Origin: Acidobacteriota bacterium
Lineage (GTDB): Bacteria; Acidobacteriota; Terriglobia; UBA7540
Direction of reading: 5' to 3'
Assembly: GCA_021828285.1 (NCBI GenBank)
Contig: JAKASG010000013.1
Location: 1-54,663 of the forward strand
DNA length: 54,663 nt
Position 1 is the first letter of the stretch; every line of letters starts with the position of its first letter. Below are positions 17,895 through 26,556 of this stretch, in pieces. The notes under the pieces were generated by a model that searched no databases, had not been told where the DNA came from, and was given only the letters and a program-made list of their open reading frames with translations. Position numbers and translations under genes: made by a program.

Positions 17895-19448
17895 ATGATG
17901 GACTCTCAGGAAACCAATGTCGGGCGCCAATTTTCCCGCCACGAAATTCTGCTGACGGGCGGAAGCGGTTTCCTTGGCAAAGTCGTGCTGGGGTTGCTGC
18001 TCGACCGCTTTCCGGAAGTGAGCCACATCCATTTCCTCTCGCGCCCGTCGCGGGATTTCTCAGCCGAAGACAGATTCGAAAAGGATATTCTCGCGTCGCC
18101 GGCGCTCGCTCCCGTAGTGGAATCTCACGGGCGCGAAGCGCTCCGCAAAAAAATCACCGTCTGGGCCGGTGACGTCAGCAAACCTCAATTCGGGCTTTCG
18201 GCGCGGGCCCTCGAGCGAATGCGCGGCCGGGCGGGCGTCATCATCAACTGCGCCGGCCGAGTGGATTTCCTGCCGCCCGTGGATGAATCCTTCTCTTCGA
18301 ATGTGGACGGCGCCGAGCACGCCGTTGAGGTTGCGAAATGGCTTGGCGCGGCGCTGCTGCATGTCTCAACGGCATTCGTCTCCGGCAAGTCGGACGGGCT
18401 CATCGAGGAGACGGAACCGATTCTCGGGTATTATCCTCGCCGCCGAGGACCGAATGACAGGAGTTTTGATGCTCAAGAGGAAATCGCGCATTGCCGCGAG
18501 CAAATCCGGCGGATCAAAGAAAGCTCGAACGGCGGTGGAAAATCCACCCGCGAGCAGGCGAAGCGGCTCATCGCGCTGGGCGAGCGCCGCGCGGAACACT
18601 GGGGCTGGGTCAATACCTATACTTACGCAAAATCGCTCGGCGAACAGGTCATCGCCGCGGAGACGGGAATTCGCTGCGCCATCGTCCGGCCGGCAATTGT
18701 CGAAAGCGCGCTGCGGTTTCCATTTCCCGGCTGGATCGAAGGCGGACGAACCGCAGCGCCGCTCGTGCTGATGGCGCTCGGCGGAATGAAGGCATGGCCG
18801 GTCCGCCGTGATATGCCGCTTGAAATCGTTCCCGTGGATCTCGTGGCTGCTGCGATTCTCACCGTCGCCGCGTTGCTGCTTGATGGGCGGAACGCGCCTG
18901 TTTATCATCTCGCGACCGCCGACGTCAATCCGATCCATCTCGGAACGCTCGTGAGGTGGCTGGAATCAGAGGCGCAGAAACGGCAGCGAGCCGAAGGAGG
19001 CCGAAAACCGGCGGCAGGATGGTTCGACCGGCAAAAGCGGGTTCGCTTCGTCTCCGTCGAGCAGGCGCGCGCCCGCCGCGCACATCTCGCTCGGCGCGTC
19101 CACCGCTTGCAGAGCATCCTCGAGAAATATCACAAGGCTTCGGTTCCGCTGCCGGGCAAAAAGGCGCTCGCCAACTGGAGCATGGCGCTCAGGACGCTCG
19201 AACTCCAGGCGAAATTCCGCGAGCAGACGCTCGATCAGTATCTTCCTTTTATCCTGCATAACCGCTATATCTTTGAGTGTGAGAATATTCGCGCGGGTTA
19301 TGAGCGGATCGCTTCGGGCGACCGCGAACGGCTGCCGTGGGATCCGCAGGACATTGCATGGAAGGATTATTGGATTCACAATCAGGTTCCCGGCATCGAG
19401 CGCTGGGTGCAGCCCGACGCGGTAAAGGAGTGGGCGTTCCGAATCTGA
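17895..19448 (+). CDS. Fatty acyl-CoA/ACP reductase (FAR, male-sterility type NAD-binding)
   Basis: NADPH-type reductase that reduces an acyl thioester to an aldehyde or alcohol. From ATG 17895 it is 517 residues, typical for alcohol-forming FARs. The Rossmann motif TGGSGFLG is at residues 21-28, LSRPSRD follows, then NCAGRVDFLP, STAFVSG, the catalytic Tyr242-x3-Lys246 (YTYAK) and IVRPAIVES. The C-terminal FAR_C region (about 430-517: YLPFILHNRYIFECENIRAG) is present, which distinguishes it from simple epimerases. ATG 17898 is equally possible, and a longer start at 17784 is not supported. First gene of the lipid cluster, 53 bp before the ligase, so the ACP-bound acyl chain made there is its likely substrate or relative. 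Confidence 0.88.
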   Translation: MMDSQETNVGRQFSRHEILLTGGSGFLGKVVLGLLLDRFPEVSHIHFLSRPSRDFSAEDRFEKDILASPALAPVVESHGREALRKKITVWAGDVSKPQFGLSARALERMRGRAGVIINCAGRVDFLPPVDESFSSNVDGAEHAVEVAKWLGAALLHVSTAFVSGKSDGLIEETEPILGYYPRRRGPNDRSFDAQEEIAHCREQIRRIKESSNGGGKSTREQAKRLIALGERRAEHWGWVNTYTYAKSLGEQVIAAETGIRCAIVRPAIVESALRFPFPGWIEGGRTAAPLVLMALGGMKAWPVRRDMPLEIVPVDLVAAAILTVAALLLDGRNAPVYHLATADVNPIHLGTLVRWLESEAQKRQRAEGGRKPAAGWFDRQKRVRFVSVEQARARRAHLARRVHRLQSILEKYHKASVPLPGKKALANWSMALRTLELQAKFREQTLDQYLPFILHNRYIFECENIRAGYERIASGDRERLPWDPQDIAWKDYWIHNQVPGIERWVQPDAVKEWAFRI

Positions 19449-19501
19449 GGGGCGGCGCGAGGGTCATGCAGGCCGCAAAGGTAAAGATATAAGGATCAAG
19501 G

Positions 19502-22279
19502 ATGGCCGCCGCGCCAAAACCGGTTGCTACCGAGCCCTCGGAACCAGAGCTTCTGGATCTTGTTCGCGAGCTTTTGCGCGAACTCGGCTCGACGCACGCC
19601 GCGGAATCGTTGACGCTTCATTCTTCTTTCGAACGCGATCTGGGGCTCGGAAGCCTCGAGCGCGTCGAGTTGCTGGTCCGCTGTGAGGCGCATTTCCAGA
19701 CGCGCCTGCCGGATGAGGTGGCGCAGCGCGGCGATACACCCGCGGAGTGGCTCCAGGCACTCATCGAAGGCGAAGACAAGCCGGAGGAAGGCTCACGCTA
19801 CCGGATTGAACCTCCGGCGAGGGAAGCCCCGCCGCCGCCCGATGACGCCTTGACAATGGCGGAGGTGCTTCGCCGCCAGGCGGAAATCGAACCCGACCGC
19901 GTCCAGGCCCACCTGCTCGAAGGCGATGCGGGTGAGGCGATCACGTACCGCCGATTGATTGAAACGGCGTCGGCGGTCGCGCGCGGGCTCGCCGGACTGG
20001 GATTGCGCCGGGATGAGACCGTCGCTATCATGCTGCCTACGTGCAGCGACTTTTTTTATGCGTTTTTCGGCGTGATGCTGGGGGGCGGCATCGCCGTGCC
20101 GATTTATCCTCCCGCACGGCCCGATAAAATCGAAGAATATGTGCGCCGGCAGGTGGCCATTCTGAAAAACGCCGGCGTGCGGTTCCTCATCAGCTTTCCG
20201 CAGGCGAAAGCGGTGACACAGCTCATGCGCGCGACGCTGCCGGAAATGGCGGCGGTCACGAGCGTGGATGAATTGCGCCGGTTAGGCGTGGACGCGCCGC
20301 CGGTGGTCGTCGCGCCTTCGGAGACCGCGTTCATTCAATATACGTCGGGAAGCACGGGCGACCCGAAAGGCGTCGTCCTAAGCCACGCCAATATCCTTGC
20401 GAACATTCGCGGCATCGGCTGGGCGGTAAAAGTCCGGCCGACAGATGTCGTGGTGAGCTGGCTGCCGCTTTATCACGACATGGGATTGATTGGTTCCTGG
20501 CTGTTCAGCGTCTATTACAGCTTGCCGATCACCGTTTTCTCGCCCATTGCTTTTCTCAGCCGGCCGGACCGCTGGCTCTGGGCGCTGCATCACTCGCGCG
20601 GCACCTTATGTCCCGCGCCGAATTTCTCTTACGAAATGTGCGCGCGCAAGATTCCGGAAGCCGCGCTCGAAGGGCTTGACCTGAGCGCCTGGCGGATTGC
20701 CATCAACGCGGGCGAAGCGGTGCTGCCGGAAACTCTCGAGCGCTTTGCCGCTCGCTTTGCGCCTTACGGGTTTCACGCTGAGAGCTTCGTGCCGTGCTAC
20801 GGACTCGCGGAATCCTCCGTGGCGCTGGCCTTTCCGCCCATCGCGCGCCTCCCGCAAATTGACCGCATTCGCCGCGAAATGTTTGAGACCGAAGGTCGGG
20901 CGATTCCGGCCGATGCCTCCGATCGCTCCTCGCTGCGATTTGTCCGGAACGGCCGTCCGCTGCCCGGACACGAAATTCGCCTGGTGGATGAACAGGGCGG
21001 ACTGCTCGGCGAGCGGCTGCAAGGGCGAGTGCAATTCCGCGGACCTTCAAGGACCTCGGGATATTACCGCAACCCGCAAGCGACCGCGGCGGTCATGACT
21101 TCCGATGGATGGATGGATTCGGGCGACCTCGGCTATTGGGCGGAAGGCGAAATCTGCGTCACCGGGCGCTTCAAGGACATTATCATCAAAGCGGGACACA
21201 ACATCATGCCGCAGGAAATTGAAGAGGCGGCAAGCGGAGTTCAGGGCGTGCGTAAAGGCTGTGTCGCCGCGTTCGGAGTTCGCGATAGCGCCTCGGGGAC
21301 CGAGCGGGTGGTTGTGGTGGCTGAAACGCGCGCGACTTCGAAGGATGATCTGGGGCGCATCGAAAACGAGGTGATTCTTCGAGTCACGGAAGCGGCCGGC
21401 CTTCCGCCCGATCAGGTCGAGCTGGTGCCTCCGCAAAGCATTCCCAAAACGTCGAGCGGAAAAATCCGCCGAAATGAGACTCGCCGGCTTTACGAAAGCG
21501 GCGCCTTGCGGGCCACGCGCCGCGCGCCGTGGCTGCAAATCGCGCGCCTCTGGATTGAGAACCTCGAGGTCTATCTTTACCTCAGCCTGCGCCGCAGCGC
21601 GCGCGGGCTCGCGCGCCTCTATTCGTCGTTGATGCTTTCGGCATTGGGCTACACCTTTGGAACTTTCACTCGACTTATGCCAGGGCTCGGAGCGAAGAGC
21701 GCTTTCACGCGGCTCGTCGCGCGCGCTGTGCTCGCGCTCGGCGGACGGCCTGTTACCCTTGAAAACGCCGAGCGGCTCTCTCGTCGCGGACCGGCGGTCA
21801 TCATCGCCAATCGTGAGGGCGCTTTCGATCCGCTGCTGCTGGTCGCGGCGCTGCCGCCCTGCTTGATTGCCGACACGGCCGCGCTTGCTTCGCTGCCGCG
21901 AGCAGCGTCGTTTTTGCTCCGGCCGCTCGCCGTTCCACAGGTCAGGAAATCACAACAGCCTTCAGGCGGAATGCTTCGGGACCGGATCGTGCAAGCGCTG
22001 AAAGGCGGCTATCGAGTGCTCGTTTTCCCGGACAGCGCGATTGGCGCCGAGCCGGTGCTTAGCCGATTCCGTCTCGACGCTTTCCACGCGGCCTCCTCAG
22101 CCGGCGCGCCACTCGAACCCGTCGGAATTCGAGGGTCGTTCCGGAGTCTCAGCGGCCGCGAGCCGTGGGCGACGCGCCTTACGGTGGGCGAGCCGGTCGT
22201 AGCCGGCGCATGCGAGCTGCGTGAACTGGTCGCCCTGCGCGAAAGAGTGCGGCACGAGTTGGCTGATTTATGCCGTTGA
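19502..22279 (+). CDS. Acyl carrier protein / acyl-AMP ligase / PlsC-like acyltransferase fusion
   Basis: Three-domain protein, 925 residues. Residues 10-95 form an acyl carrier domain with the phosphopantetheine serine at Ser51 (LGLGSLERVELL). Residues about 115-680 form a fatty acyl-AMP ligase with P-loop YTSGSTGDPKGVVLSH, YHDMGLIGSWL, YGLAESSVAL, DSGDLGYWAEGEICVTGRFKD and the lysine near the end of KTSSGKIRR. Residues about 740-925 resemble PlsC. In that last domain the expected NHxSxxD reads NREGAFD (Asn770-Asp776), so the catalytic His is Arg, and FPEGT reads FPDSA. The acyltransferase may be inactive or only bind acyl chains. A good AAGGATCAAGG precedes the ATG. The protein would activate a fatty acid and load it on its own carrier. 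Confidence 0.92.
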   Translation: MAAAPKPVATEPSEPELLDLVRELLRELGSTHAAESLTLHSSFERDLGLGSLERVELLVRCEAHFQTRLPDEVAQRGDTPAEWLQALIEGEDKPEEGSRYRIEPPAREAPPPPDDALTMAEVLRRQAEIEPDRVQAHLLEGDAGEAITYRRLIETASAVARGLAGLGLRRDETVAIMLPTCSDFFYAFFGVMLGGGIAVPIYPPARPDKIEEYVRRQVAILKNAGVRFLISFPQAKAVTQLMRATLPEMAAVTSVDELRRLGVDAPPVVVAPSETAFIQYTSGSTGDPKGVVLSHANILANIRGIGWAVKVRPTDVVVSWLPLYHDMGLIGSWLFSVYYSLPITVFSPIAFLSRPDRWLWALHHSRGTLCPAPNFSYEMCARKIPEAALEGLDLSAWRIAINAGEAVLPETLERFAARFAPYGFHAESFVPCYGLAESSVALAFPPIARLPQIDRIRREMFETEGRAIPADASDRSSLRFVRNGRPLPGHEIRLVDEQGGLLGERLQGRVQFRGPSRTSGYYRNPQATAAVMTSDGWMDSGDLGYWAEGEICVTGRFKDIIIKAGHNIMPQEIEEAASGVQGVRKGCVAAFGVRDSASGTERVVVVAETRATSKDDLGRIENEVILRVTEAAGLPPDQVELVPPQSIPKTSSGKIRRNETRRLYESGALRATRRAPWLQIARLWIENLEVYLYLSLRRSARGLARLYSSLMLSALGYTFGTFTRLMPGLGAKSAFTRLVARAVLALGGRPVTLENAERLSRRGPAVIIANREGAFDPLLLVAALPPCLIADTAALASLPRAASFLLRPLAVPQVRKSQQPSGGMLRDRIVQALKGGYRVLVFPDSAIGAEPVLSRFRLDAFHAASSAGAPLEPVGIRGSFRSLSGREPWATRLTVGEPVVAGACELRELVALRERVRHELADLCR

Positions 22280-22289
22280 ACGATCCCCG

Positions 22290-22910
22290 ATGATGCTCCA
22301 ATCTTTCCTTCCCGTTGCCGCCCGCCTGCTCCTCTGTTTCATGATCGGAGCTATTCCTTTCGCGTTGATATGCATGGCGGGAACCGGCGTGGACATTCGG
22401 AAGGTCGGGTCGGGAAATCCGGGGTTCAACAACGTCCTGCGCGTATCCAAGTCTCGCGCCGTTTTGACGCTCGTTGGTGACATGGGCAAAGGATTTTTCG
22501 CCGTGTGGCTCGCCGAGCACCTCGGCTCCGCCCACCTTGCGGTGTTTTCACCCGTGCTCCTGGGATGGATTTACGGTTTTGGCGCGGTGCTGGGTCATTG
22601 CTTCTCGCCGTTCCTGAAGTTCAACGGCGGCAAAGGTATTGCGACGTCCGGCGGCGTCATGCTGGTGCTTTACCCGTGGTGGGCCGCGATTGCTCTCGCA
22701 TTCTTCGCCGCGACGCGCGTTCTGGGCGGCAAGAACAAATGGCGGGAAGCGGGCACGATCGCCTCGATGAGCACCTGGGCGCTCTTCACAGCCCTCCTTT
22801 GGATTTTCGGCGGTATTGAAGGAGGCGCGCTTGCCACAGCGATGACGCTGTTTCTCGGCTGGCGGCACAAAAGCAATTTCCAAAGACTTTTTTCGCCGAA
22901 AAGCGCATGA
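22290..22910 (+). CDS. plsY: Glycerol-3-phosphate acyltransferase PlsY
   Basis: Integral membrane enzyme that acylates the sn-1 position of glycerol-3-phosphate from acyl-phosphate. From ATG 22290 it has 206 residues and five hydrophobic segments. PlsY motifs seen are VDIRKVGSGNPGFNNVLRV (first cytosolic glycine loop), GDMGKGFFAVWLA and GHCFSPFLKFNGGKGIATSGG. The frame runs 23 codons further upstream, but those residues overlap the ligase gene and are not PlsY-like. It follows the ligase by 10 bp. No plsX is present, so it is either the housekeeping PlsY or a dedicated paralogue for the cluster's product. Confidence 0.92.
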   Translation: MMLQSFLPVAARLLLCFMIGAIPFALICMAGTGVDIRKVGSGNPGFNNVLRVSKSRAVLTLVGDMGKGFFAVWLAEHLGSAHLAVFSPVLLGWIYGFGAVLGHCFSPFLKFNGGKGIATSGGVMLVLYPWWAAIALAFFAATRVLGGKNKWREAGTIASMSTWALFTALLWIFGGIEGGALATAMTLFLGWRHKSNFQRLFSPKSA

Positions 22911-23043
22911 GCGGGTACGAAGCGTCTGCTCAGCGCGGATGCTTTGAAGTTCACGATCCGGCAAATGCCGTGGTCAGGCATACATTCCGCAGGCTACAAG
23001 GGAATGAAGCGGTTCGCGCGGGAAACGACCCGGTAAACGTCGC

Positions 23044-23739
23044 ATGGCAACGCAGCGCAAGTTCGCTTTTTACGATTTCGATGGGACTCTTGCCGACAGC
23101 AACGTGGTTGAGCGCTATGCCTATTACGCGCGGCATCACCCTTCGCGGCTTCGCGCTTTCGGGCGAACGACGAAACTTTTCATCTCAATCCCGCTGTGGC
23201 TGGCTCTGGACTGGCGTTCGCGCCGGCTTTTCAATGAGGTTTTCTACCGGGAATATCGCGGGCTCAATGAAACGTGGCTTCGGCGGCAAAGTGAAGCTCT
23301 TTTCGAGCGCGTCATCCGCCCGAAGATTTATCCGCAGGCGATCGAATTGATTGAGCGAGACCGCGCCGAAGGCTACGCTCCAGTGCTCGTGACGGGCGAA
23401 CTCGACATCGCTCTCGCGGGCGTGATACGCTACATTGGATTTGCGCATGTGATTGCGAATGCGCTGGTCATCGAAAAAGGGAAGGCCACGGGGAAAGTGG
23501 CGCAGCCGCTGATCGCGGAAGATGGGAAAGTCGCAGCGATGGAGCGCCTGTGCCATTCCGAAAACGCTCAACTTTCGGATTGCAAAGCTTACTCCGACAG
23601 CCTTTCCGACCGCTCGATGCTTGAGGCCGTCGGGCGTCCCGCGGCCGTGAATCCGGAGCGGCGGTTGCGGCGGCTGGCGAAGGACCGAGCCTGGCCCATT
23701 TTCGATTGGAAGCAGCATCCCCATGGCGACTCGCGCTGA
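23044..23739 (+). CDS. HAD-IB family phosphatase (SerB-like)
   Basis: Haloacid-dehalogenase hydrolase, 231 residues. Motif I is FYDFDGTLADSN (nucleophile Asp11, acid/base Asp13), the motif II threonine is in VLVTGELD, and motif IV is YSDSLSDRSML. The HAD-IB fold is also used in lysophosphatidate and phosphoglycerol-lipid phosphatases. In this cluster a role on a phosphorylated lipid intermediate is likelier than phosphoserine, but that is inference. The last 17 bp overlap the next gene, which suggests translational coupling. A 133-bp gap to plsY holds nothing I recognise. Confidence 0.85.
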   Translation: MATQRKFAFYDFDGTLADSNVVERYAYYARHHPSRLRAFGRTTKLFISIPLWLALDWRSRRLFNEVFYREYRGLNETWLRRQSEALFERVIRPKIYPQAIELIERDRAEGYAPVLVTGELDIALAGVIRYIGFAHVIANALVIEKGKATGKVAQPLIAEDGKVAAMERLCHSENAQLSDCKAYSDSLSDRSMLEAVGRPAAVNPERRLRRLAKDRAWPIFDWKQHPHGDSR

Positions 23740-25414
23740 ACCCGTCCCCTCGTTCGTGAATCCGTCCTTTGACTTCGGCGACCCGCGGCCGAACGCCGTT
23801 GGCCGCCGTGCCCTTGTCTCGCACGAACAAACGGTCGTTCATTTGGATAACGCTTCAGCTCCGCGCCTGATGTGGAACGGAGAGGATTTGCTTTCCGTGA
23901 AATTTCCCGCAGGAACGCGAGCCGTTTATCCCAAGCCGGCCATTCCGGGCCTTCCTGACCGCCGTGCGGCCATTCAATACGCGCTCGCCCACCCGGAGGG
24001 ATCGGACCCACTCGAAGCGCTACTCAATCCGGGAATGAAAGTGACGATTGCGGTTGACGACATTTCGTTGCCGTTGCCGAAAATGCTCCGTCCGGATATT
24101 CGGCAGTCGGTGCTCGAGGTCGTGCTCGAAATGCTGGCCGCGCGCGGCGTCGAGGATTTTCACATCATCATCGCCACGTCTTACCACCGGCGCATGACGC
24201 CCGCTGAAATCCGCTGGATGGTGGGCCGCAGGATCTTTGACGCGTATTATCCCGGCCGCCTCTGCCATCACGACGGGGAAGCGCCGGACGGAATGGTTGA
24301 GCTCGGCGTGACCGAGCACGGCGAGCCCGCGCGAATCAACCGGCGAGCCGCGGAATCGGACCTCATCATTTACGTCAACATCAACCTCGTGCCCATGGAC
24401 GGCGGCTCGAAATCGGTGGGTGTGGGCCTTTGTGATTACGCCACACTCCGTTCGCACCATAACCCGCGCACGATTCTCGAGTCCGATTCCTACTTTGACC
24501 ATCACCGGTCGGCGATCAAGCGCTCGTGCGACCGCATCGCCAAAGTCATCAATAGCAAGCTGAGGGTTTTCCACATCGAAACGGCGCTCAACAACTGCAT
24601 GTTCGATCCGCACATGGCGTTTTTCACGAAAAATGAAGACCGCTGGAACCTCGTGGACCGGACGATGTTCAATGTGACTCGCGGCGCTCTGGCGCGCCTC
24701 TCGCGTCCCATGAAGCGCAAGATATTGTTCGCCGTTCCCGCCGCTTACGAACCCATCGCGATTCATGCGGGTGCGACGGACGCCGTGCACGAAAAAACAT
24801 TGGCCTACAATTACGCGCAATACTGCAGCCCGCTCGAAGGGCAATCGGACGTCGTGGTATACGGCATTCCTTTTGTTTCGCCCTATAACGTCAACTCGAT
24901 TTTGAATCCGCTGCTTGTCCACGTGATGGCGCTCGGCTATTTCTACAATATGTACCGCGGAATGCCCGTCGTGAAGAAGAACGGCGTTCTCATCCTCACG
25001 CATCCGCTCTACGACGAATTCGATCCGCTGCACCATCCTTCTTATATCGAATTCTTCCACCGCGTGCTGGCGGAAACGCGCGATTCATTCGAGCTGGAGC
25101 GCAAATATGAAGCGAAATTTGCGCACGACCCCGAATACATCCGCATGTATCGCACGGGCAACGCCTACCACGGCGTGCATCCTTTCTATATGTGGTACTG
25201 GGGCGAAAACGGCCGGGCGCAGGTCGGCAAGGTGATTTGCGTCGGCGCGGAATCGAAGCTCGCCGCCTCGATTCTGGGCTGGGAAACCGCGCCCAATATG
25301 AACGAAGCGCTCGCCATGGCCGAATCCCACGTCGGGCGCAAGCCGAGCGTTACGCTCATGCATTTCGCGCCCATTTTGATGGCTGACGTGAAGGATGTTC
25401 CTCAAACGGTTTAG
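23723..25414 (+). CDS. LarA-like protein (lactate racemase N-terminal domain, DUF2088)
   Basis: 563 residues. The middle resembles the N-terminal domain of nickel-pincer lactate racemase: TIAVDDISLPLPK (about 112-125), then IIIATSYHRRMTPAEI corresponding to the ATG-x-HRP segment of LarA, and DLIIYVNIN. The protein is longer than LarA (about 425 residues). Its second half (YNVNSILNPLLVHVMALGYFYN, HPLYDEFDPLHHPSYIEFFHRVL) is not LarA-like to my eye. The cofactor genes larB, larC and larE are absent here. By position it is part of the lipid cluster, where it could act on a glycerol- or hydroxyacid-type headgroup. No function can be asserted. Confidence 0.78.
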   Translation: MATRAEPVPSFVNPSFDFGDPRPNAVGRRALVSHEQTVVHLDNASAPRLMWNGEDLLSVKFPAGTRAVYPKPAIPGLPDRRAAIQYALAHPEGSDPLEALLNPGMKVTIAVDDISLPLPKMLRPDIRQSVLEVVLEMLAARGVEDFHIIIATSYHRRMTPAEIRWMVGRRIFDAYYPGRLCHHDGEAPDGMVELGVTEHGEPARINRRAAESDLIIYVNINLVPMDGGSKSVGVGLCDYATLRSHHNPRTILESDSYFDHHRSAIKRSCDRIAKVINSKLRVFHIETALNNCMFDPHMAFFTKNEDRWNLVDRTMFNVTRGALARLSRPMKRKILFAVPAAYEPIAIHAGATDAVHEKTLAYNYAQYCSPLEGQSDVVVYGIPFVSPYNVNSILNPLLVHVMALGYFYNMYRGMPVVKKNGVLILTHPLYDEFDPLHHPSYIEFFHRVLAETRDSFELERKYEAKFAHDPEYIRMYRTGNAYHGVHPFYMWYWGENGRAQVGKVICVGAESKLAASILGWETAPNMNEALAMAESHVGRKPSVTLMHFAPILMADVKDVPQTV

Positions 25415-25453
25415 GCGGCGTGCCCCCTTGGCCCTCGAGGCGGTCCCGGGCAT

Positions 25454-25543
25454 TTGACAGAGCGCGCGGCGAAGCTTGAAGCGCTCAAACCTTTCGCGGC
25501 GGATATTGAGCGTTTCGCCGCAAAGCAACCTCCTGCGCATTGA
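25454..25543 (+). CDS. Possible 29-residue leader-like peptide
   Basis: TTG start with stop TGA at 25541-25543 overlapping the next start as TGATG. The peptide is charged and looks helical (ERAAKLEALKPFAADIERFAAK). The only in-frame start is TTG, with a weak GAGGCGG about 10 nt upstream. The overlap with the following start is the main argument. It could equally be chance in a GC-rich spacer. Confidence 0.25.
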   Translation: MTERAAKLEALKPFAADIERFAAKQPPAH

Positions 25544-26523
25544 TGAAGTCCATCCTCGTTACCGGCGCGACCGGATTTTTAGGCAAGCATCTTGTCGAAC
25601 AGCTTCGCCAGGGGGCGGAGGACGCGCGCGTGCGAATTCTCTCGCGAGGCCCGGCGCCGTGGCCGAGCGGCGAATCACTTGAAGTAGTGCGAGGCGACGT
25701 TCTCTCCCGCGCGGACGCCGGGCGCGCCTGCGAGGGAATCGAAGAAGTTTTCCACCTCGCCGGAATCGTTGCCCGGGATCCGCGCGAAGCTTCACTTCTT
25801 TACCGCACGCATATCGAAGGAACGCGCAACATCCTGGAAGCCGCGCGCGCCGAGGGCGTCCGCAAAATTGTCGTGGTCTCGTCATCGGGCACGGTTGCCG
25901 TCCGTCGCGAGCCCGTCGCGAGCGATGAGACGGCCGGCTATACAACCGAAATCGTGGCCGAATGGCCCTATTATCTGAGTAAGATTTTCCAGGAAAAGCT
26001 GGCGCTCGATTACGCCGCCGAAGGCTTGCCGGTGGTGGTTGTGAATCCCAGTTTATTGCTCGGACCGGGCGACGAGCGCCTCTCCTCGACTGGCGACATC
26101 GCGCTCTTTCTGCGCGGCCAGATTCTGGCCATCCCGCAAGGCGGGCTCAATTTTCTCGACGCGCGCGATGGTGCGGCGGGCCTCATCGCTGCCATGCGCG
26201 CCGGGAGGTCGGGCGAACGCTATTTACTCGGCGGCCCGAATTGGACGTTTCGCAAGCATATTGAGTCAGTCGCCGAAATCTCCGGCCGTCGTGTCCCGAG
26301 ACTTCAGCCGTCTCTCTCCGTCGCGCTTCAAAGCGCGCGACTTCTTCGGCGGCTCTATCGGATGGCCGGAAAATCGTTTGACCTCGATGAAGCTTCAATT
26401 AAAATGTCCGCTTTGTTCTGGTACGTTGATTCCTCGAAGGCGCGGCGCGAACTTGGATTTACGGCTCGCGACCCGATGGAGACACTGAGAGAGACGGTCG
26501 AGGATCTCCGCCGCCGCATTTAG
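25543..26523 (+). CDS. NAD(P)-dependent epimerase/dehydratase (extended SDR)
   Basis: 326 residues. Rossmann motif ILVTGATGFLGKHLVEQL at the N-terminus, HLAGIVARDP, VVVSSSGTVAV, the catalytic pair in YYLSK, and NPSLLLGPGDERLSSTGDI. The sequence is closest in feel to dihydroflavonol-4-reductase-like and hopanoid-associated epimerase-like SDRs, which reduce or epimerise 3-keto or hydroxy groups. ATG 25543 is used; the TTG three bases upstream is unlikely. In the lipid cluster it could provide a second reduction step. It lies 33 bp before the lipid-kinase gene. Confidence 0.87.
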   Translation: MKSILVTGATGFLGKHLVEQLRQGAEDARVRILSRGPAPWPSGESLEVVRGDVLSRADAGRACEGIEEVFHLAGIVARDPREASLLYRTHIEGTRNILEAARAEGVRKIVVVSSSGTVAVRREPVASDETAGYTTEIVAEWPYYLSKIFQEKLALDYAAEGLPVVVVNPSLLLGPGDERLSSTGDIALFLRGQILAIPQGGLNFLDARDGAAGLIAAMRAGRSGERYLLGGPNWTFRKHIESVAEISGRRVPRLQPSLSVALQSARLLRRLYRMAGKSFDLDEASIKMSALFWYVDSSKARRELGFTARDPMETLRETVEDLRRRI

Positions 26524-26556
26524 GGCGGTTCTCTCGCCCGGCCATTCGTTTTGCCA

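Noticed and set aside
24020-25060. 346-codon open frame on the minus strand
   Set aside because: It is antisense to the LarA-like gene; the plus frame has family motifs, while this frame is rich in Arg, His and Val and has no recognisable domain. Long antisense frames are common in GC3-rich DNA.
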